Assembly (NCBI RefSeq): GCF_008929045.1
Contig: NZ_VFAH01000005.1
Coordinates: 124,001 to 188,000, forward strand
From: Noviherbaspirillum aerium
Lineage (GTDB): Bacteria; Pseudomonadota; Gammaproteobacteria; Burkholderiales; Burkholderiaceae_D
Direction: 5' to 3'
Length of the DNA: 64,000 nt
This document shows positions 18,657 to 28,723 of this stretch, one piece after another. The notes under the pieces are model-generated. The model saw nothing but the letters and a program-made list of their open reading frames with translations. It searched no databases and was not told where the DNA came from. Within the stretch, counting starts at the first letter, position 1. Every line of letters begins with the position of its first letter. The position numbers and the translations under genes are program-made.

Positions 18657-20488
18657 AGACTTACGTTAAGCCGCGCCAGCGTGCTCTTGAGCGTATCGTT
18701 CTGCGGATCCTTGCTGCGGGCATCGCGCCAGAGTTTTTCGGCGTCGGCGCGCTGCCCCTTGACCCAGAGAACCTCACCGAGGTGGGCGGCAATTTCGACA
18801 TCCGGGCGTATCTCGTAGGCGCGGCGCAGCAGGGCTTCGGCTTCCTTCAGTTTTCCGAGCCTGAATTGCACCCATCCCATGCTGTCCATGATGAAAGGAT
18901 CGTCCGGCGCAAGCTTGAATGCCTTGTCGATCAGCGTATAAGCCTCTTCAAGACGGATATTGCGTTCGGCCAGCGAATAGCCCAGGGCGTTATACGCATG
19001 GTGATTGGCCGGCGCCAACTGGATGATCTTGCGCAGCGATGCTTCCATCGTGTCCCACTGGCTGTTTTTCTCGGCAAGCATGGCGTAGTCGTAGAGCAGG
19101 TCGGTATTGTCGGGGAATTGCTTGATCCCTTCCTGCAATACTTTCATTGCCTCCTGAGACTGATTTGCATCACGCAACAATTGCGCCTCGGCCAGCAATA
19201 CTTGGCCCTGCTCGCGTTCCCCGCTGACACTGAGTTCACGCAGCAGCTTGCGCGCCGCCGGAAGGTCGCGCTTTGCAATGACCTGGGCGCGTTTCATCTG
19301 CGCATTGAGATAAGCCTCGCCGGGTTCGATCTGGGACAGCCATTTGAGCACGCCCTCGGTGTCCTTGCGTTCCTCGGCGATTTGCGCAAGCAGAAGCAGG
19401 GCCTGGGATGAGTCGCGTTCTTCATCCGGATTGGCCGCCAATACCTTCAGATAAGTGGTCAGGTGCTGCTCTGCGGCTTTCAGTTCATTAGCCTGAACTT
19501 CCAGTACGCCAAGCGCATACAGCGAGGTCAGATCCTGTGGCTGCTCCTTGAGCAAGGCTTCGAACTGCCCGCGCGCCTTGGCATACTCCTTCTGCTCGAC
19601 CAGCATGCGGGCATAAGCCAGACGCACTTCCCGGGTTTTCGGGTTCTTGGCGATAAAGTCCTGGAGAATCTTTCCCGCTTCGTTCTTGTCCGGCGTTACC
19701 TGCGCCAGGGCAAGCACTGCGATTTCCGAGTCCGGCTTGGCCTTGAGAGCAAGTTGCGCCTCTCTGCGCGCGCGCGGGTTGTCGCCGGCCGCGAATGCGC
19801 CCTGGGCCAGCGCGAGATGCGCCTCGGGCATGTCGAGGTAGGGAGCCAGCACTTCATCCAGCAAGGCCAGTGCGGCTGCCTTGTCCTTGGCGCGGGCCAG
19901 CAGGCGCTGCATCTGGAAAGCCAGCAGTCCGCGCGTTTGCGGACGGGCTTCCTTCAATCGCTGTTCAAGAATCGGCTTGGCCTCGGCGAGATTGTCGCCG
20001 AGGATGATGAAACTCAGGTAATACTGCGTCGCCTCGTCGGAATTGGGCGCAAGGCTGCGCCACAACCTAACGGCATTCATGGCTTCGTCCGTCTGCTTGG
20101 CACTCAAGGCGATTTCGGCAGCACGCTTGGCCAGGCGCGGGTCGCGGGTCTGCTGCGCTGCGCCAAGAGTGGTGACATAGGCGGTCTGCCATTCGCCGCG
20201 CTGGAAGGCGAATTCCGATGCAAGCAGTTTGTAGAGCAGATCGTCGGTAAGCGAAACCGACGGCAAGCCTTCTTCCTCGTTCTGCTCGGCGGAGCTGCTG
20301 GCTGTCCGGCGTGCCGCAACGGCAGGCTTTCTCACCCCGGCAGCATCCGCCGTCGGAACGGAGGCGGGAGCTCCCGCAGGCGCCGATGCCGCGGGCGCAT
20401 TCATTCCGCCGGTAGCGCAGGCCGACAGCGCAATCGACAGAGTTACAATAAGAAGAGTGTTTTTCAAGGGATATTCCCGGCTAATCAA
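18653..20488 (-). CDS. TPR-repeat lipoprotein upstream of lolB
   Basis: 611 residues with an N-terminal lipobox (ALSAC) followed by a Pro/Ala-rich linker and about a dozen tetratricopeptide-like helical hairpins, for example ALGYSLAERNIRLEEAY and MGWVQFRLGKLKEAEALLRR near the C-terminus. It is probably an outer-membrane anchored scaffold; no enzymatic motif is seen. The start is TTG in the longest frame; a second TTG seven codons in would give a compact lipoprotein signal. The conserved TPR-lolB-ispE order suggests envelope function, but the specific role is unknown. Confidence 0.85.
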   Translation of the reverse strand: MISREYPLKNTLLIVTLSIALSACATGGMNAPAASAPAGAPASVPTADAAGVRKPAVAARRTASSSAEQNEEEGLPSVSLTDDLLYKLLASEFAFQRGEWQTAYVTTLGAAQQTRDPRLAKRAAEIALSAKQTDEAMNAVRLWRSLAPNSDEATQYYLSFIILGDNLAEAKPILEQRLKEARPQTRGLLAFQMQRLLARAKDKAAALALLDEVLAPYLDMPEAHLALAQGAFAAGDNPRARREAQLALKAKPDSEIAVLALAQVTPDKNEAGKILQDFIAKNPKTREVRLAYARMLVEQKEYAKARGQFEALLKEQPQDLTSLYALGVLEVQANELKAAEQHLTTYLKVLAANPDEERDSSQALLLLAQIAEERKDTEGVLKWLSQIEPGEAYLNAQMKRAQVIAKRDLPAARKLLRELSVSGEREQGQVLLAEAQLLRDANQSQEAMKVLQEGIKQFPDNTDLLYDYAMLAEKNSQWDTMEASLRKIIQLAPANHHAYNALGYSLAERNIRLEEAYTLIDKAFKLAPDDPFIMDSMGWVQFRLGKLKEAEALLRRAYEIRPDVEIAAHLGEVLWVKGQRADAEKLWRDARSKDPQNDTLKSTLARLNVSL

Positions 20489-20668
20489 GCAGATTCCAAT
20501 TCTACGCCCAAGCTTGCATTATTTGCCCGATACATGAATCCAGAAAAAACCCAGGTGTGCGGCAAGCTTTCATTTGGCGGCGACGTCCCCAAATACCAGT
20601 GACTGAGTCTAGTCATAACATGCTTGTTCCCCAACAAATTTGTCTTTCTACAAAGAGTCTTTCCAACC

Positions 20669-21490
20669 ATGCCTGAATTACCCGAAGTCGAGGTCACGCG
20701 GCGCGGCGTCGCTCCGCATCTGGAAGGCCGCACGGTCACGGGCGTAACGCTGCGCCATACCGGGCTGCGCTGGCCCTTTCCCGAAGGCCTCGCGCAGATG
20801 CTGCACGGCCGGCGCATCCTCAAAACCGGCCGTCGCGGAAAATACCTGCTGATCATGTTCGATCATGGAACGCTGATCGTCCATCTTGGCATGTCGGGGC
20901 ACTTGCGCATCTTGCAAGTCGGCGAGCCGCCGCAAAAGCATGACCATTTCGACCTGCTTGTCGGCGATCAGGTGATGCGCATGACCGATCCGCGGCGTTT
21001 CGGCGCCGTGCTCTGGCATGCGCATGATGAAGGTGCGGTGGACGAGCATATTCTGCTGCGCGGACTGGGAGTGGAGCCGTTGGAAGATGCGTTTTCCGCG
21101 CTGCTTCTTTATCGCCAGACCCGCAAGCGCAGTGCGCCGATCAAGCAAGTGTTGCTCTCGGGAGACATCGTGGTTGGCGTCGGCAATATTTATGCATCGG
21201 AAAGTTTGTTCAAGGCGGGGATCAATCCGAAGACGCCAGCGCACCGGATCGGCATGGCGCGTTATGAAAAACTGACCATCGCCATACGCGAAACGCTCGC
21301 GGCCGCAATAGAGAAGGGCGGGAGCACGCTGCGCGACTTCATGGCGGCCGACGGCCAGCCCGGTTATTTTCAGCAAACCTATTTCGTTTATGACCGGACG
21401 GGGCAGCCGTGCCGGAATTGCGGTGTCGAAATTCGCCAACTGAAACAAGGTCAGCGCTCGACTTTTTATTGCCCAAATTGTCAAAAGTAG
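20669..21490 (+). CDS. mutM: Formamidopyrimidine-DNA glycosylase (Fpg)
   Basis: Removes 8-oxoguanine and FaPy lesions with AP-lyase action. The 273-residue enzyme begins with MPELPEVE, whose Pro2 is the catalytic nucleophile and Glu3 an essential acid; this fixes the start. It also has a Lys in the GKYL motif, the helix-two-turn-helix ([17 protein letters not shown]) and a C-terminal zinc finger (CRNCGVEI ... FYCPNC). It is followed by a dynamin-like gene and mutY, so two GO-system repair genes bracket the GTPase. Confidence 0.98.
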   Translation: MPELPEVEVTRRGVAPHLEGRTVTGVTLRHTGLRWPFPEGLAQMLHGRRILKTGRRGKYLLIMFDHGTLIVHLGMSGHLRILQVGEPPQKHDHFDLLVGDQVMRMTDPRRFGAVLWHAHDEGAVDEHILLRGLGVEPLEDAFSALLLYRQTRKRSAPIKQVLLSGDIVVGVGNIYASESLFKAGINPKTPAHRIGMARYEKLTIAIRETLAAAIEKGGSTLRDFMAADGQPGYFQQTYFVYDRTGQPCRNCGVEIRQLKQGQRSTFYCPNCQK

Positions 21491-21538
21491 TCGCGGGTGC
21501 TAGATTCTTGGCTACAACTCAGATGAATTGGGGAAACT

Positions 21539-23476
21539 GTGAGTGAACTGGTACAACGCTTCCAAGAGTACAGCAGCTGGCGCAACGGTGTGCTCGCTTC
21601 CTTGGAACGCTATCGCGCATGCGTCGGCGCATCGGATCTGGCGGATGCCGCCAGCGACCAACGCTTTGCGCGGCTGCAGACGCGGCTGATCGACGACAAG
21701 CTGTCGATTGCCTTCGTCGCCGAATTTTCCCGCGGCAAGTCGGAACTGATCAACGCCATCTTCTTCGCCGATTATGGCCAGCGCATTCTGCCATCGTCGG
21801 CCGGACGCACCACGATGTGTCCGACCGAGCTTCTGTATGACGAAACCTTTCCGCCATCGATCCGCCTGCTGCCGATCGAAACCCGAGCGGAAGCCGCTTC
21901 CACCAGTGATTTCAAAGATCAGAGCCACGTCTGGACCGTGCTTCCGCTCGATATTTCATCAGGTGAAGGCATGCTGGAAGCCTTCAAGCAGGTCAGCCTG
22001 ACCAAGCGTGTCAGCGTCGAGGAAGCCAAGCGCTATGGCTTGTACCAGGAGGACGATCCCGACGCATCGCTTTCCCTGGACCAGAACGGCATGGTCGAGA
22101 TTTCCCAATGGCGCCATGCCATCGTCAATTTCCCGCATCCGCTGCTCAAGCAGGGCCTGGTAATCATCGATACCCCAGGGCTCAATGCCATCGGTACCGA
22201 GCCCGAGCTGACGCTGAACCTGATTCCGAATGCGCATGCGGTGCTGTTCATCCTTGCTGCCGATACCGGCGTGACCAAGAGCGATATCGATGTCTGGCGC
22301 GATCATATCGGTTCCGGGCCGGCGCGCATGGTCGTGCTGAACAAGATCGACAGCATGTGGGACGAGCTGCGCAGTGCCGGCGAAATCGAGCAGCAGATTG
22401 CGCGCCAGGTCGACACCGTGGCGCAGACCCTGGGACTCGCCGGCGATCAGGTATTTCCGATTTCTGCGCAAAAGGGATTGGTCGGCAAGGTCAACCATGA
22501 TCCGGCGCTGCTGGCGAAAAGCCGCCTGCCCCAGCTGGAGTCGGCCTTGTCCGCGGAGCTCATTCCCAGCAAGCAGGAGATCGTGCGGGAGCAGCTGCTG
22601 ACGGACCTCAACGAAATGGCCGCCGCCAAGCAGGCGCTGCTGGCCTCGCGTTCCCGCAACGTGGTCGAACAGCTGGTCGAGCTCAAGAGCCTGCGCGGCA
22701 AGAACCAGAACATCATCGAACACATGATGAAGCGCGTCGATCTGGAAAAGAAGGATTTCGACAGCAGCCTGCTCAAATTGCAGGGCACGCGCGCCGTCTT
22801 CACCCGGCTGTCCACCGAAGTCTTCACCAGCCTCGGCATGGACATCCTGAAGGAAGACATTGCGCTCACCCGCGAAGCCATGGAAAAGAGCAGATTTTCC
22901 ACCGGCCTGCGTGCGGCGGTGCGGGAATTTTTCGCCCGCATTCGCAACAATATCTTCGCGTCGGGCCGCAAGACCGAGGAAATCAGCGAAATGATGACGA
23001 TCATGTACCGCAAGTTTTCGACGGAACATGGTCTGGCCTTGTCCGCGCCGATGCCGTTTTCGCTCGACAAGTATCTCAAGGAAATCGAGCTGATCGAAGG
23101 CGTGTATCACAAGCAGTTCGGAACGGCCGCCATCCTGACGACCCCGCAGGTCGTGCTGATGACCAAGTTCTTCGATTCGATCGCGTCACGCGTCAGGCAA
23201 AGCTTCCTGCAGGCGAACCGCGATGTCGAAGCCTGGCTGAAAGTGGTGATGGCTCCGCTCGAAGCGCAGATCTGGGAGCACAAGGCGCAGCTCAAGAAGC
23301 GTCGGCAATCGATCGAGCGGATTCACATGGCAACCGAAAGCCTGGAAGAAAAGGTGGAAGCCCTGGAACAGATGCAGGCCGATCTGGACACCCGCAAAAA
23401 GACGCTTTCGCTGCTTGAATCCGAACTTAGAGGCGCCATCGTCGCGGAACTGGCGGTATTGAAAGCTGCGGCTTAG
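21539..23476 (+). CDS. Bacterial dynamin-like GTPase
   Basis: A 645-residue dynamin-family protein starting at GTG with a GGGG ribosome site. The GTPase domain is N-terminal: P-loop AEFSRGKSEL (residues about 61-70, with Ala in place of the usual first Gly), G2 Thr region GRTTMCPTE, G3 IIDTPGLNAIG (about residue 211) and G4 NKID. The remainder is predicted mostly alpha-helical, with a C-terminal coiled coil (about residues 585-640). No clear TM is seen. A role in membrane remodelling is inferred from the family. It lies between mutM and mutY, with only 6 bases before mutY. Confidence 0.88.
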   Translation: MSELVQRFQEYSSWRNGVLASLERYRACVGASDLADAASDQRFARLQTRLIDDKLSIAFVAEFSRGKSELINAIFFADYGQRILPSSAGRTTMCPTELLYDETFPPSIRLLPIETRAEAASTSDFKDQSHVWTVLPLDISSGEGMLEAFKQVSLTKRVSVEEAKRYGLYQEDDPDASLSLDQNGMVEISQWRHAIVNFPHPLLKQGLVIIDTPGLNAIGTEPELTLNLIPNAHAVLFILAADTGVTKSDIDVWRDHIGSGPARMVVLNKIDSMWDELRSAGEIEQQIARQVDTVAQTLGLAGDQVFPISAQKGLVGKVNHDPALLAKSRLPQLESALSAELIPSKQEIVREQLLTDLNEMAAAKQALLASRSRNVVEQLVELKSLRGKNQNIIEHMMKRVDLEKKDFDSSLLKLQGTRAVFTRLSTEVFTSLGMDILKEDIALTREAMEKSRFSTGLRAAVREFFARIRNNIFASGRKTEEISEMMTIMYRKFSTEHGLALSAPMPFSLDKYLKEIELIEGVYHKQFGTAAILTTPQVVLMTKFFDSIASRVRQSFLQANRDVEAWLKVVMAPLEAQIWEHKAQLKKRRQSIERIHMATESLEEKVEALEQMQADLDTRKKTLSLLESELRGAIVAELAVLKAAA

Positions 23477-23482
23477 GACAGA

Positions 23483-24667
23483 ATGAAGCAAGTTGTCACA
23501 GCGCCGGACCGGTCTGCGTCCGGCGCGAAGCGGGCCCGGTCCCGAACCACGGCCCAGAACCCGGGCCATGCCGTCGATTACTCCGATCCGGCATTTTCCG
23601 AGGCGGTCATTCGCTGGCAGAAGCAGCATGGACGGCATGCTCTGCCCTGGCAAAATACTCATGACGCCTACCGTATCTGGCTGTCCGAAATCATGCTTCA
23701 GCAGACGCAGGTCGCGGCGGTCATTCCCTATTACCGGCGCTTCCTTGAGCGCTTTCCGAATGTCCAGGCCCTGGCAGAGGCGCCGTCCGAAGACGTGATG
23801 GCGCATTGGAGCGGCCTTGGCTACTACACCCGCGCGCGCAATCTGCACCGCTGCGCCCAGCGTGTGGTTGCCGACCATGGCGGCGTCTTTCCGAGCGATC
23901 CTGGACTGCTCGCCGAACTGCCGGGAATCGGCCGTTCCACCGCGGCAGCGATCACCGCGTTTGCCTACGGCACGCGCGCAGCTATTCTGGACGGCAACGT
24001 CAAGCGGGTGTTCTGCCGGGTGTTCGGCATCGACGGCTTTCCCGGGGCGAAACCCGTGGAGGATCAGCTATGGCTGCGCGCCGTGGCCCTGCTGCCGGAG
24101 CAGGATATTGGCGCCTATACGCAGGGATTGATGGATCTCGGTGCCACGCTTTGCACACGCGGCAAGCCGGCTTGCGAACGCTGCCCCCTGGCCGGCCAGT
24201 GCGTGGCGAGAGCGACCGGGCGTACCCACCTGCTGCCGACACGGAAGCCGAAGAAGGCGGTGCCTGAAAAAAGCATCACGATGCTGGTCATCGCCGACCG
24301 CACTCATGTCCTGCTCGAGCGGCGTCCTGACAGCGGCATATGGGGAGGCCTGCTGTCGCTTCCCGAAACCGATGTTCTCAACCCGGACGACGTGGGCGCG
24401 ACAGAGAGGGAAGAGCGTCTTGCGCCGGCGGCAGCGCATTACGGATCGCCCCGGTCCTTCGACAGACTGCAGCCTTTCACCCATGTGTTCACGCATTACA
24501 AGCTGCATGTATGGCCATATCATGTACGGTTGGACAGCCGTCGAGAATTTGCGGGAGAGGACAGCCGTGTCTGGTATCCGGTCGACCGCCTGGCCGATGC
24601 GGCATTGCCTGCTCCGGTGAAAAAACTGCTGCTGGCGATATTCGGCGAGCCGGACCTGCTGTCCTAA
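23483..24667 (+). CDS. mutY: A/G-specific adenine DNA glycosylase
   Basis: Excises adenine paired with 8-oxoG. It is 394 residues, with a basic N-terminal extension of about 35 residues. The catalytic core has LPWQNTHDAYRIWLSEIMLQ with the catalytic Glu, the helix-hairpin-helix LAELPGIGRSTAAAI and the Asp of LDGNVKRV. The [4Fe-4S] loop is Cx6Cx2Cx5C (CTRGKPACERCPLAGQC). A C-terminal NUDIX-like 8-oxoG recognition domain follows (about residue 250 onward). An AGGA ribosome site is present. It is probably co-transcribed with the GTPase gene. Confidence 0.97.
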   Translation: MKQVVTAPDRSASGAKRARSRTTAQNPGHAVDYSDPAFSEAVIRWQKQHGRHALPWQNTHDAYRIWLSEIMLQQTQVAAVIPYYRRFLERFPNVQALAEAPSEDVMAHWSGLGYYTRARNLHRCAQRVVADHGGVFPSDPGLLAELPGIGRSTAAAITAFAYGTRAAILDGNVKRVFCRVFGIDGFPGAKPVEDQLWLRAVALLPEQDIGAYTQGLMDLGATLCTRGKPACERCPLAGQCVARATGRTHLLPTRKPKKAVPEKSITMLVIADRTHVLLERRPDSGIWGGLLSLPETDVLNPDDVGATEREERLAPAAAHYGSPRSFDRLQPFTHVFTHYKLHVWPYHVRLDSRREFAGEDSRVWYPVDRLADAALPAPVKKLLLAIFGEPDLLS

Positions 24668-24717
24668 GTCGGGTGCCGGAGCGGGATGAAAGCGGGAACC
24701 GAGCCCGGGAATCCGGT

Positions 24718-25830
24718 CTATTCGCTATCGATCCATTCCACCCGGTTGCGCCCCATCTGCTTGGCTTGATACAGCGCCGAATCGGCGCGGGAGATGAGAT
24801 CGGTGATTTTTTCTCCGCTGCGGTACTCGGCCACGCCGATCGACAGGGAGATGTTCTTCTGGGCGAGAATCTTCTGAAAATCCAGGAAGTGCGCGTACAC
24901 CCGCAGGCGTTCTGCATGCATCACCGCGCCCTTGATGCCGGTGTCGGGCAGGATCTGCAGGAATTCGTCGCCACCGTAGCGACCCAGGATATCGGTATCG
25001 CGGATGCTTTCCCGCGCTGTCCGTGAAAACTCCTTCAGGATGGCGTCGCCGGTCAGGTGGCCGTTCCTGTCGTTGATTTCCTTGAAATGGTCGATATCGA
25101 TCAGGCATATGGCAAATGGTGTGCCTGAAGTGTCGGCATGCAGCTTGGCCTGTTCCATTTCGGTCTGCAGCTGGCGGCGGTTATACAGGCCGGTCAGTTC
25201 GTCGCGCGCGGATTTTTCTTCATAGTGTTGGAGCTGATAGCGGGTCGCGCGCAGCAGCTGCCGCATGTTCTGGATCTGTTTGCCGACCAGGATCATCCCC
25301 GGCAGGGTCAAGGCCAGCACGCACCATTGCACGATGTCGGCGCGGAATGCCTGAACAAAGCCTTCCGCCTGGCCGCGCAGGATGATGATGGCCAGATAGG
25401 CGGCAAGGCAGGAGACCGACAGTCCGATCAGCGATGCCGTCGACAGGCGGAAAATCCCGAAAGAGAATGCGATAAGCATGAAGGGCACCAGCGCCATCTG
25501 GGTGGCGCGCTCGACATAGGCCACTCCCAGCATGATCAGCAGAGAAGTCATCAGCTGCGGCAGCATCAGGCTCGGTTCGCGGAAGCGCTGATTCAGGCCG
25601 AAGCGGAACACCCCGTAGAACAGCACCACGAATCCCAGCACCGTGCCTGCCACGCCGATGAATGTCGCGCCGCTGATGAATCCCTGTCGATAGAAGATGT
25701 AAAGGCTGAGCGCGTACAGCAGCGAGATCAGGCCGATGGGCGAGATCTGTGGAATACGCACTGACGGCATATTCTTGCGGCGATTAATGGAATCTGTCCG
25801 CATGGGTTCGCGTGCGTCATCCAGAAGCAT
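24718..25830 (-). CDS. Membrane-bound diguanylate cyclase
   Basis: A predicted c-di-GMP synthase of about 370 residues. The N-terminal half has about six hydrophobic segments (first: ISLLYALSLYIFY), then a short coiled coil (RATRYQLQHYEEKSA) and a GGDEF domain with DELTGLYNRRQL and active loop GRYGGDEF. An RDTD motif five residues before GGDEF fits the inhibitory I-site. The start is uncertain: a TTG lies five codons upstream of the ATG used, and another ATG nine codons downstream. It converges on mutY. Confidence 0.9.
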   Translation of the reverse strand: MLLDDAREPMRTDSINRRKNMPSVRIPQISPIGLISLLYALSLYIFYRQGFISGATFIGVAGTVLGFVVLFYGVFRFGLNQRFREPSLMLPQLMTSLLIMLGVAYVERATQMALVPFMLIAFSFGIFRLSTASLIGLSVSCLAAYLAIIILRGQAEGFVQAFRADIVQWCVLALTLPGMILVGKQIQNMRQLLRATRYQLQHYEEKSARDELTGLYNRRQLQTEMEQAKLHADTSGTPFAICLIDIDHFKEINDRNGHLTGDAILKEFSRTARESIRDTDILGRYGGDEFLQILPDTGIKGAVMHAERLRVYAHFLDFQKILAQKNISLSIGVAEYRSGEKITDLISRADSALYQAKQMGRNRVEWIDSE

Positions 25831-26132
25831 AGGGTTAGCGCTCAAGGTAGTTCAGGACCAGGCTGCAGGCGTTGCGAAAGGGATTGCTAAAAAAGATTGC
25901 GAAAAAATTGCGAAAGGGCGAGGCGACCCTGCATTTATCCTATGAATGCAAGTTCGCGATTTTGCGCAGTAACAAACGAGTGGAAGAAAAGAAAGGTTGG
26001 TGCGTCAGCATGAAATGCCCTTTTCGCAAATGGCACATCACCGGACAAGGCCGCGCATTCAACTCCGCGCATTGCGTGTTCGGGGCCACGCAATCGTGCC
26101 TTGGGGAGAAACCGCGCGGCAGGCCTTGGGGT
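25831..26132. other. Intergenic region with short TTGCGAAA repeats
   Basis: About 300 bases between the diguanylate cyclase start and the LON-domain gene end. The left half is A-rich and holds three near-copies of TTGCGAAA(GG) within about 50 bases (starting near 25872, 25897 and 25908). This is probably the promoter region of the cyclase. Possible small frames here have no ribosome site or recognisable product and were not called. Confidence 0.4.
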
Positions 26133-26765
26133 TCAGGCCTGGAGAATTTGGTGCTGCTTCAGATACTGATGAATGATTGACAAGCGCATCTGGGCATCGT
26201 CAATCTCAAGCAGTTTCTGTTTTGCCTTCAGGGGGATGGGAAGGATTTCGCACCAGCGGTTGGCGACCCAGCCGACGCTGTCCAGGCGGATGGGCTGTGC
26301 GAACGGACTGATGAATTTTTCACCGTCTTCCTGGCGGCCCTTCTGATCGACATCCTCGATGATCGACTTCAGCGCTCTGGCGCATTCGACATGCATGTCG
26401 CTGACAGGGACAGAGGCTTCGGCCGGCAGCATTGCAATGCGGGCTTCGAGCCGCTGGTCCGGGAGCACCCGCGTTTCCAGGATCTGGAAGCGTTCCCCGC
26501 CCTCGGTACGCAGCATCATCACCCCGAGGTTTTCCATGTCCCAGTCGGTAATGCTCGCCAGGCAGCCGATCGCCTCGGGCTCGGCCGCTTGTCCGACTTC
26601 CTGCCCTGACTTGATCAGGACCACGCCGAACGGCGCATTGCGCTTCATGCAATCGCGCACCATGTCGATGTAGCGGGTCTCGAACACCTTCAGCGGCAGC
26701 ACGCCGCCAGGGAAGAGCACTGTCTTTAGCGGAAACAGCGGAATCCAGTCGTCAGTAGGCGGCAT
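26133..26765 (-). CDS. LON peptidase N-terminal (substrate-binding) domain protein
   Basis: A 210-residue protein equivalent to the N-terminal substrate-recognition domain of Lon, without ATPase or protease parts. It has WIPLFPLKTVLFPGGVLPLKVFETRYIDMV split across its first 45 residues, as in the PF02190 family, with FGVVLIKSG and GCLASI further on. An upstream TTG would add three residues; the ATG is preferred. It precedes no obvious partner, and rapZ is upstream on the same strand. The molecular function is unknown. Confidence 0.88.
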   Translation of the reverse strand: MPPTDDWIPLFPLKTVLFPGGVLPLKVFETRYIDMVRDCMKRNAPFGVVLIKSGQEVGQAAEPEAIGCLASITDWDMENLGVMMLRTEGGERFQILETRVLPDQRLEARIAMLPAEASVPVSDMHVECARALKSIIEDVDQKGRQEDGEKFISPFAQPIRLDSVGWVANRWCEILPIPLKAKQKLLEIDDAQMRLSIIHQYLKQHQILQA

Positions 26766-26780
26766 GGTGGACAAAAGCTT

Positions 26781-27644
26781 TCAATTCAATTCGCGGTGGC
26801 GCAGCAGCACGCGCTCCGACGCGCGGAAATGCTTGGCCAGCTGTTCAACCATGTACACCGAACGATGCTGCCCGCCGGTGCAGCCGATGGCCACGGTCAG
26901 ATAGCTGCGGTTGTCATTCTTGAAAGCCGGCAGCCACTTTTCGACGAAGTTGCGGATATCGGCGAGCAGCTCGGCGACATGGGCCTGGGTATCGAGAAAG
27001 GCGATGACAGGTTCGTCGCGGCCGGTGAATGGGCGCAGCGTCGTATCGTAATAGGGGTTGGGCAGTACCCGGACATCAAACACCAGGTCCGCATCCAGCG
27101 GCACGCCGAACTTGAATGCGAAGGATTCGAAGAGCAGCGTCAGCGGCGTGCGGTCGGTTTCGACCAGATCCTTGATCCAGGCCCGCAGCTTGTTGGCCGA
27201 CAGTCCGGAGGTATCGATGACATGACCGATGCCCTCGATGGTCGACATCATTTCGCGTTCGCGGAAGATGCATTCGGTCAGGGTCGGCTGTTCGCCGACA
27301 CCGGTATCCGGCTGCGCGCGGTGCGACAGGGGATGGCTGCGGCGCGTTTCCGAGAAGCGGGTGATCAGCGATTCCGTCTTGGCGGTGAGGAACAGGACCT
27401 TGACATCGTGCCCCTCGTCCTTGAGCGCCCGGATGTCCGCCGGCAGGCCGGCCAGGGAGGCGGCACTGCGAGCGTCGACTGCGACGGCAAGATTGTCGCC
27501 GCCTTCTTCCTGGCGGGTCTCGACCAGGTGGCGCAGCAGTTTGGGAGGCAGATTGTCGACGCAGAAGTAACCTGCATCTTCGAGAGCATTGAGTCCGACC
27601 GATTTCCCTGAGCCGGAAATGCCCGTAATAAGGATTAGGCGCAT
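26781..27644 (-). CDS. rapZ: RNase adapter protein RapZ
   Basis: A P-loop protein that in enterobacteria binds small RNAs (GlmY/GlmZ) and RNase E and senses glucosamine-6-phosphate. The 287-residue product shows Walker [17 protein letters not shown] at the extreme N-terminus, a Walker B-like region and the C-terminal RapZ signature [16 protein letters not shown]. It is downstream of hprK, matching the ptsN-hprK-rapZ order of Burkholderiales. Whether it acts on an sRNA circuit here is unknown. Confidence 0.95.
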   Translation of the reverse strand: MRLILITGISGSGKSVGLNALEDAGYFCVDNLPPKLLRHLVETRQEEGGDNLAVAVDARSAASLAGLPADIRALKDEGHDVKVLFLTAKTESLITRFSETRRSHPLSHRAQPDTGVGEQPTLTECIFREREMMSTIEGIGHVIDTSGLSANKLRAWIKDLVETDRTPLTLLFESFAFKFGVPLDADLVFDVRVLPNPYYDTTLRPFTGRDEPVIAFLDTQAHVAELLADIRNFVEKWLPAFKNDNRSYLTVAIGCTGGQHRSVYMVEQLAKHFRASERVLLRHRELN

Positions 27645-27766
27645 AGGCGGTAATCATACCGCAAGCGCGCGTTCGGGATTTTATGTGCTTAATTGAAACC
27701 TTGTAGCCAAAACAGGCTGTTGCATGTTGGGGGTTCCGGCAAAGCCGTCCGAACCACCGCCATTGC

Positions 27767-28705
27767 TTAATCGTTGCCCATCGCTTTTTGCTGGCGTTCC
27801 ATGAATTCCTTCAGGGTATCGATCCCGCGCAATTGAAGGATGGTGTTGCGTACCGCGGCTTCCAGCAGAACCGCAAGGTTGCGGCCGGCTTCCACCGGAA
27901 TGATGACTTTGCGGATAGGCAGTCCGAGCACTTCCTCGGTCTGGGAATGAAGAGGCAGACGCTCATAGTTTTCCTCGAGCGTGCTGCGCCGGACCAGATG
28001 CACGATCAGCTTGAGCCGCATCTTGCGGCGCACCGCGGTCTCGCCGAAGATGGTCTTGATATCCAGCAGGCCGAGGCCGCGCACTTCCAGCAGATTCTGC
28101 AGCAGGGGCGGACAGCGGCCTTCGATCATATTGGGCGCGATGCGGGCGAATTCGACCGCATCGTCCGCCACCAGGCCATGATTGCGCGACACCAGTTCCA
28201 GTCCCAGTTCGCTCTTGCCAAGGCCGGATTCCCCGGTGATGAGCACGCCGACGCCAAGCACATCCATGAACACGCCATGCATGGTGATGCGCTGGGCGAG
28301 CTCCTTGGAGAGGTAGACGCGCAGGTAATCGATGACTTGCGCGGCGGGAAGCGGCGTTGAAAACAGCGGAATGTTTTTCTCGTCGCAGATGGCAAGAATA
28401 TAGGGCGGGGTTTCCAGCCCTTGCGCAATGATGAAGGCGGGCGGCTCGCCAGCCACCAGTTCTTCCGTCTGGTACTTGCGCGAAGCCGGTGATAGCTTGT
28501 TGTAGTACTGGATTTCCTGGTGCCCGAAGACTTGCAGGCGTCCGGGGTGGATCAGGTTCAGGTGGCCGACCTGGTCGGCTGCGGAGGTGGCATCGCCGGA
28601 GATGCGCCGCTCGCCGCCGGGAAAGCCGGCAAACCAGCCCAGTTGCAGCGCCTCCCTGGTATCGTCAAACAGCTGCTGGATGGTCAGGTGCGTGGAAGAG
28701 GGCAT
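27767..28705 (-). CDS. hprK: HPr(Ser) kinase/phosphorylase
   Basis: Phosphorylates and dephosphorylates HPr on Ser46. The 312-residue protein has an N-terminal domain (about 1-130) and a C-terminal kinase domain with Walker [15 protein letters not shown], the conserved Asp pair region [10 protein letters not shown] and the family signature [16 protein letters not shown]. In proteobacteria it belongs to regulatory rather than sugar-transporting PTS sets. It lies between ptsN and rapZ. Confidence 0.96.
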   Translation of the reverse strand: MPSSTHLTIQQLFDDTREALQLGWFAGFPGGERRISGDATSAADQVGHLNLIHPGRLQVFGHQEIQYYNKLSPASRKYQTEELVAGEPPAFIIAQGLETPPYILAICDEKNIPLFSTPLPAAQVIDYLRVYLSKELAQRITMHGVFMDVLGVGVLITGESGLGKSELGLELVSRNHGLVADDAVEFARIAPNMIEGRCPPLLQNLLEVRGLGLLDIKTIFGETAVRRKMRLKLIVHLVRRSTLEENYERLPLHSQTEEVLGLPIRKVIIPVEAGRNLAVLLEAAVRNTILQLRGIDTLKEFMERQQKAMGND

Positions 28706-28723
28706 TCGGATGGCAATCGGGAA

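Noticed and set aside
25872-26180. Possible small basic protein (102 codons) upstream of the cyclase
   Set aside because: No ribosome site, runs into the LON-domain gene, and the sequence shows no family likeness; more likely promoter DNA with repeats.
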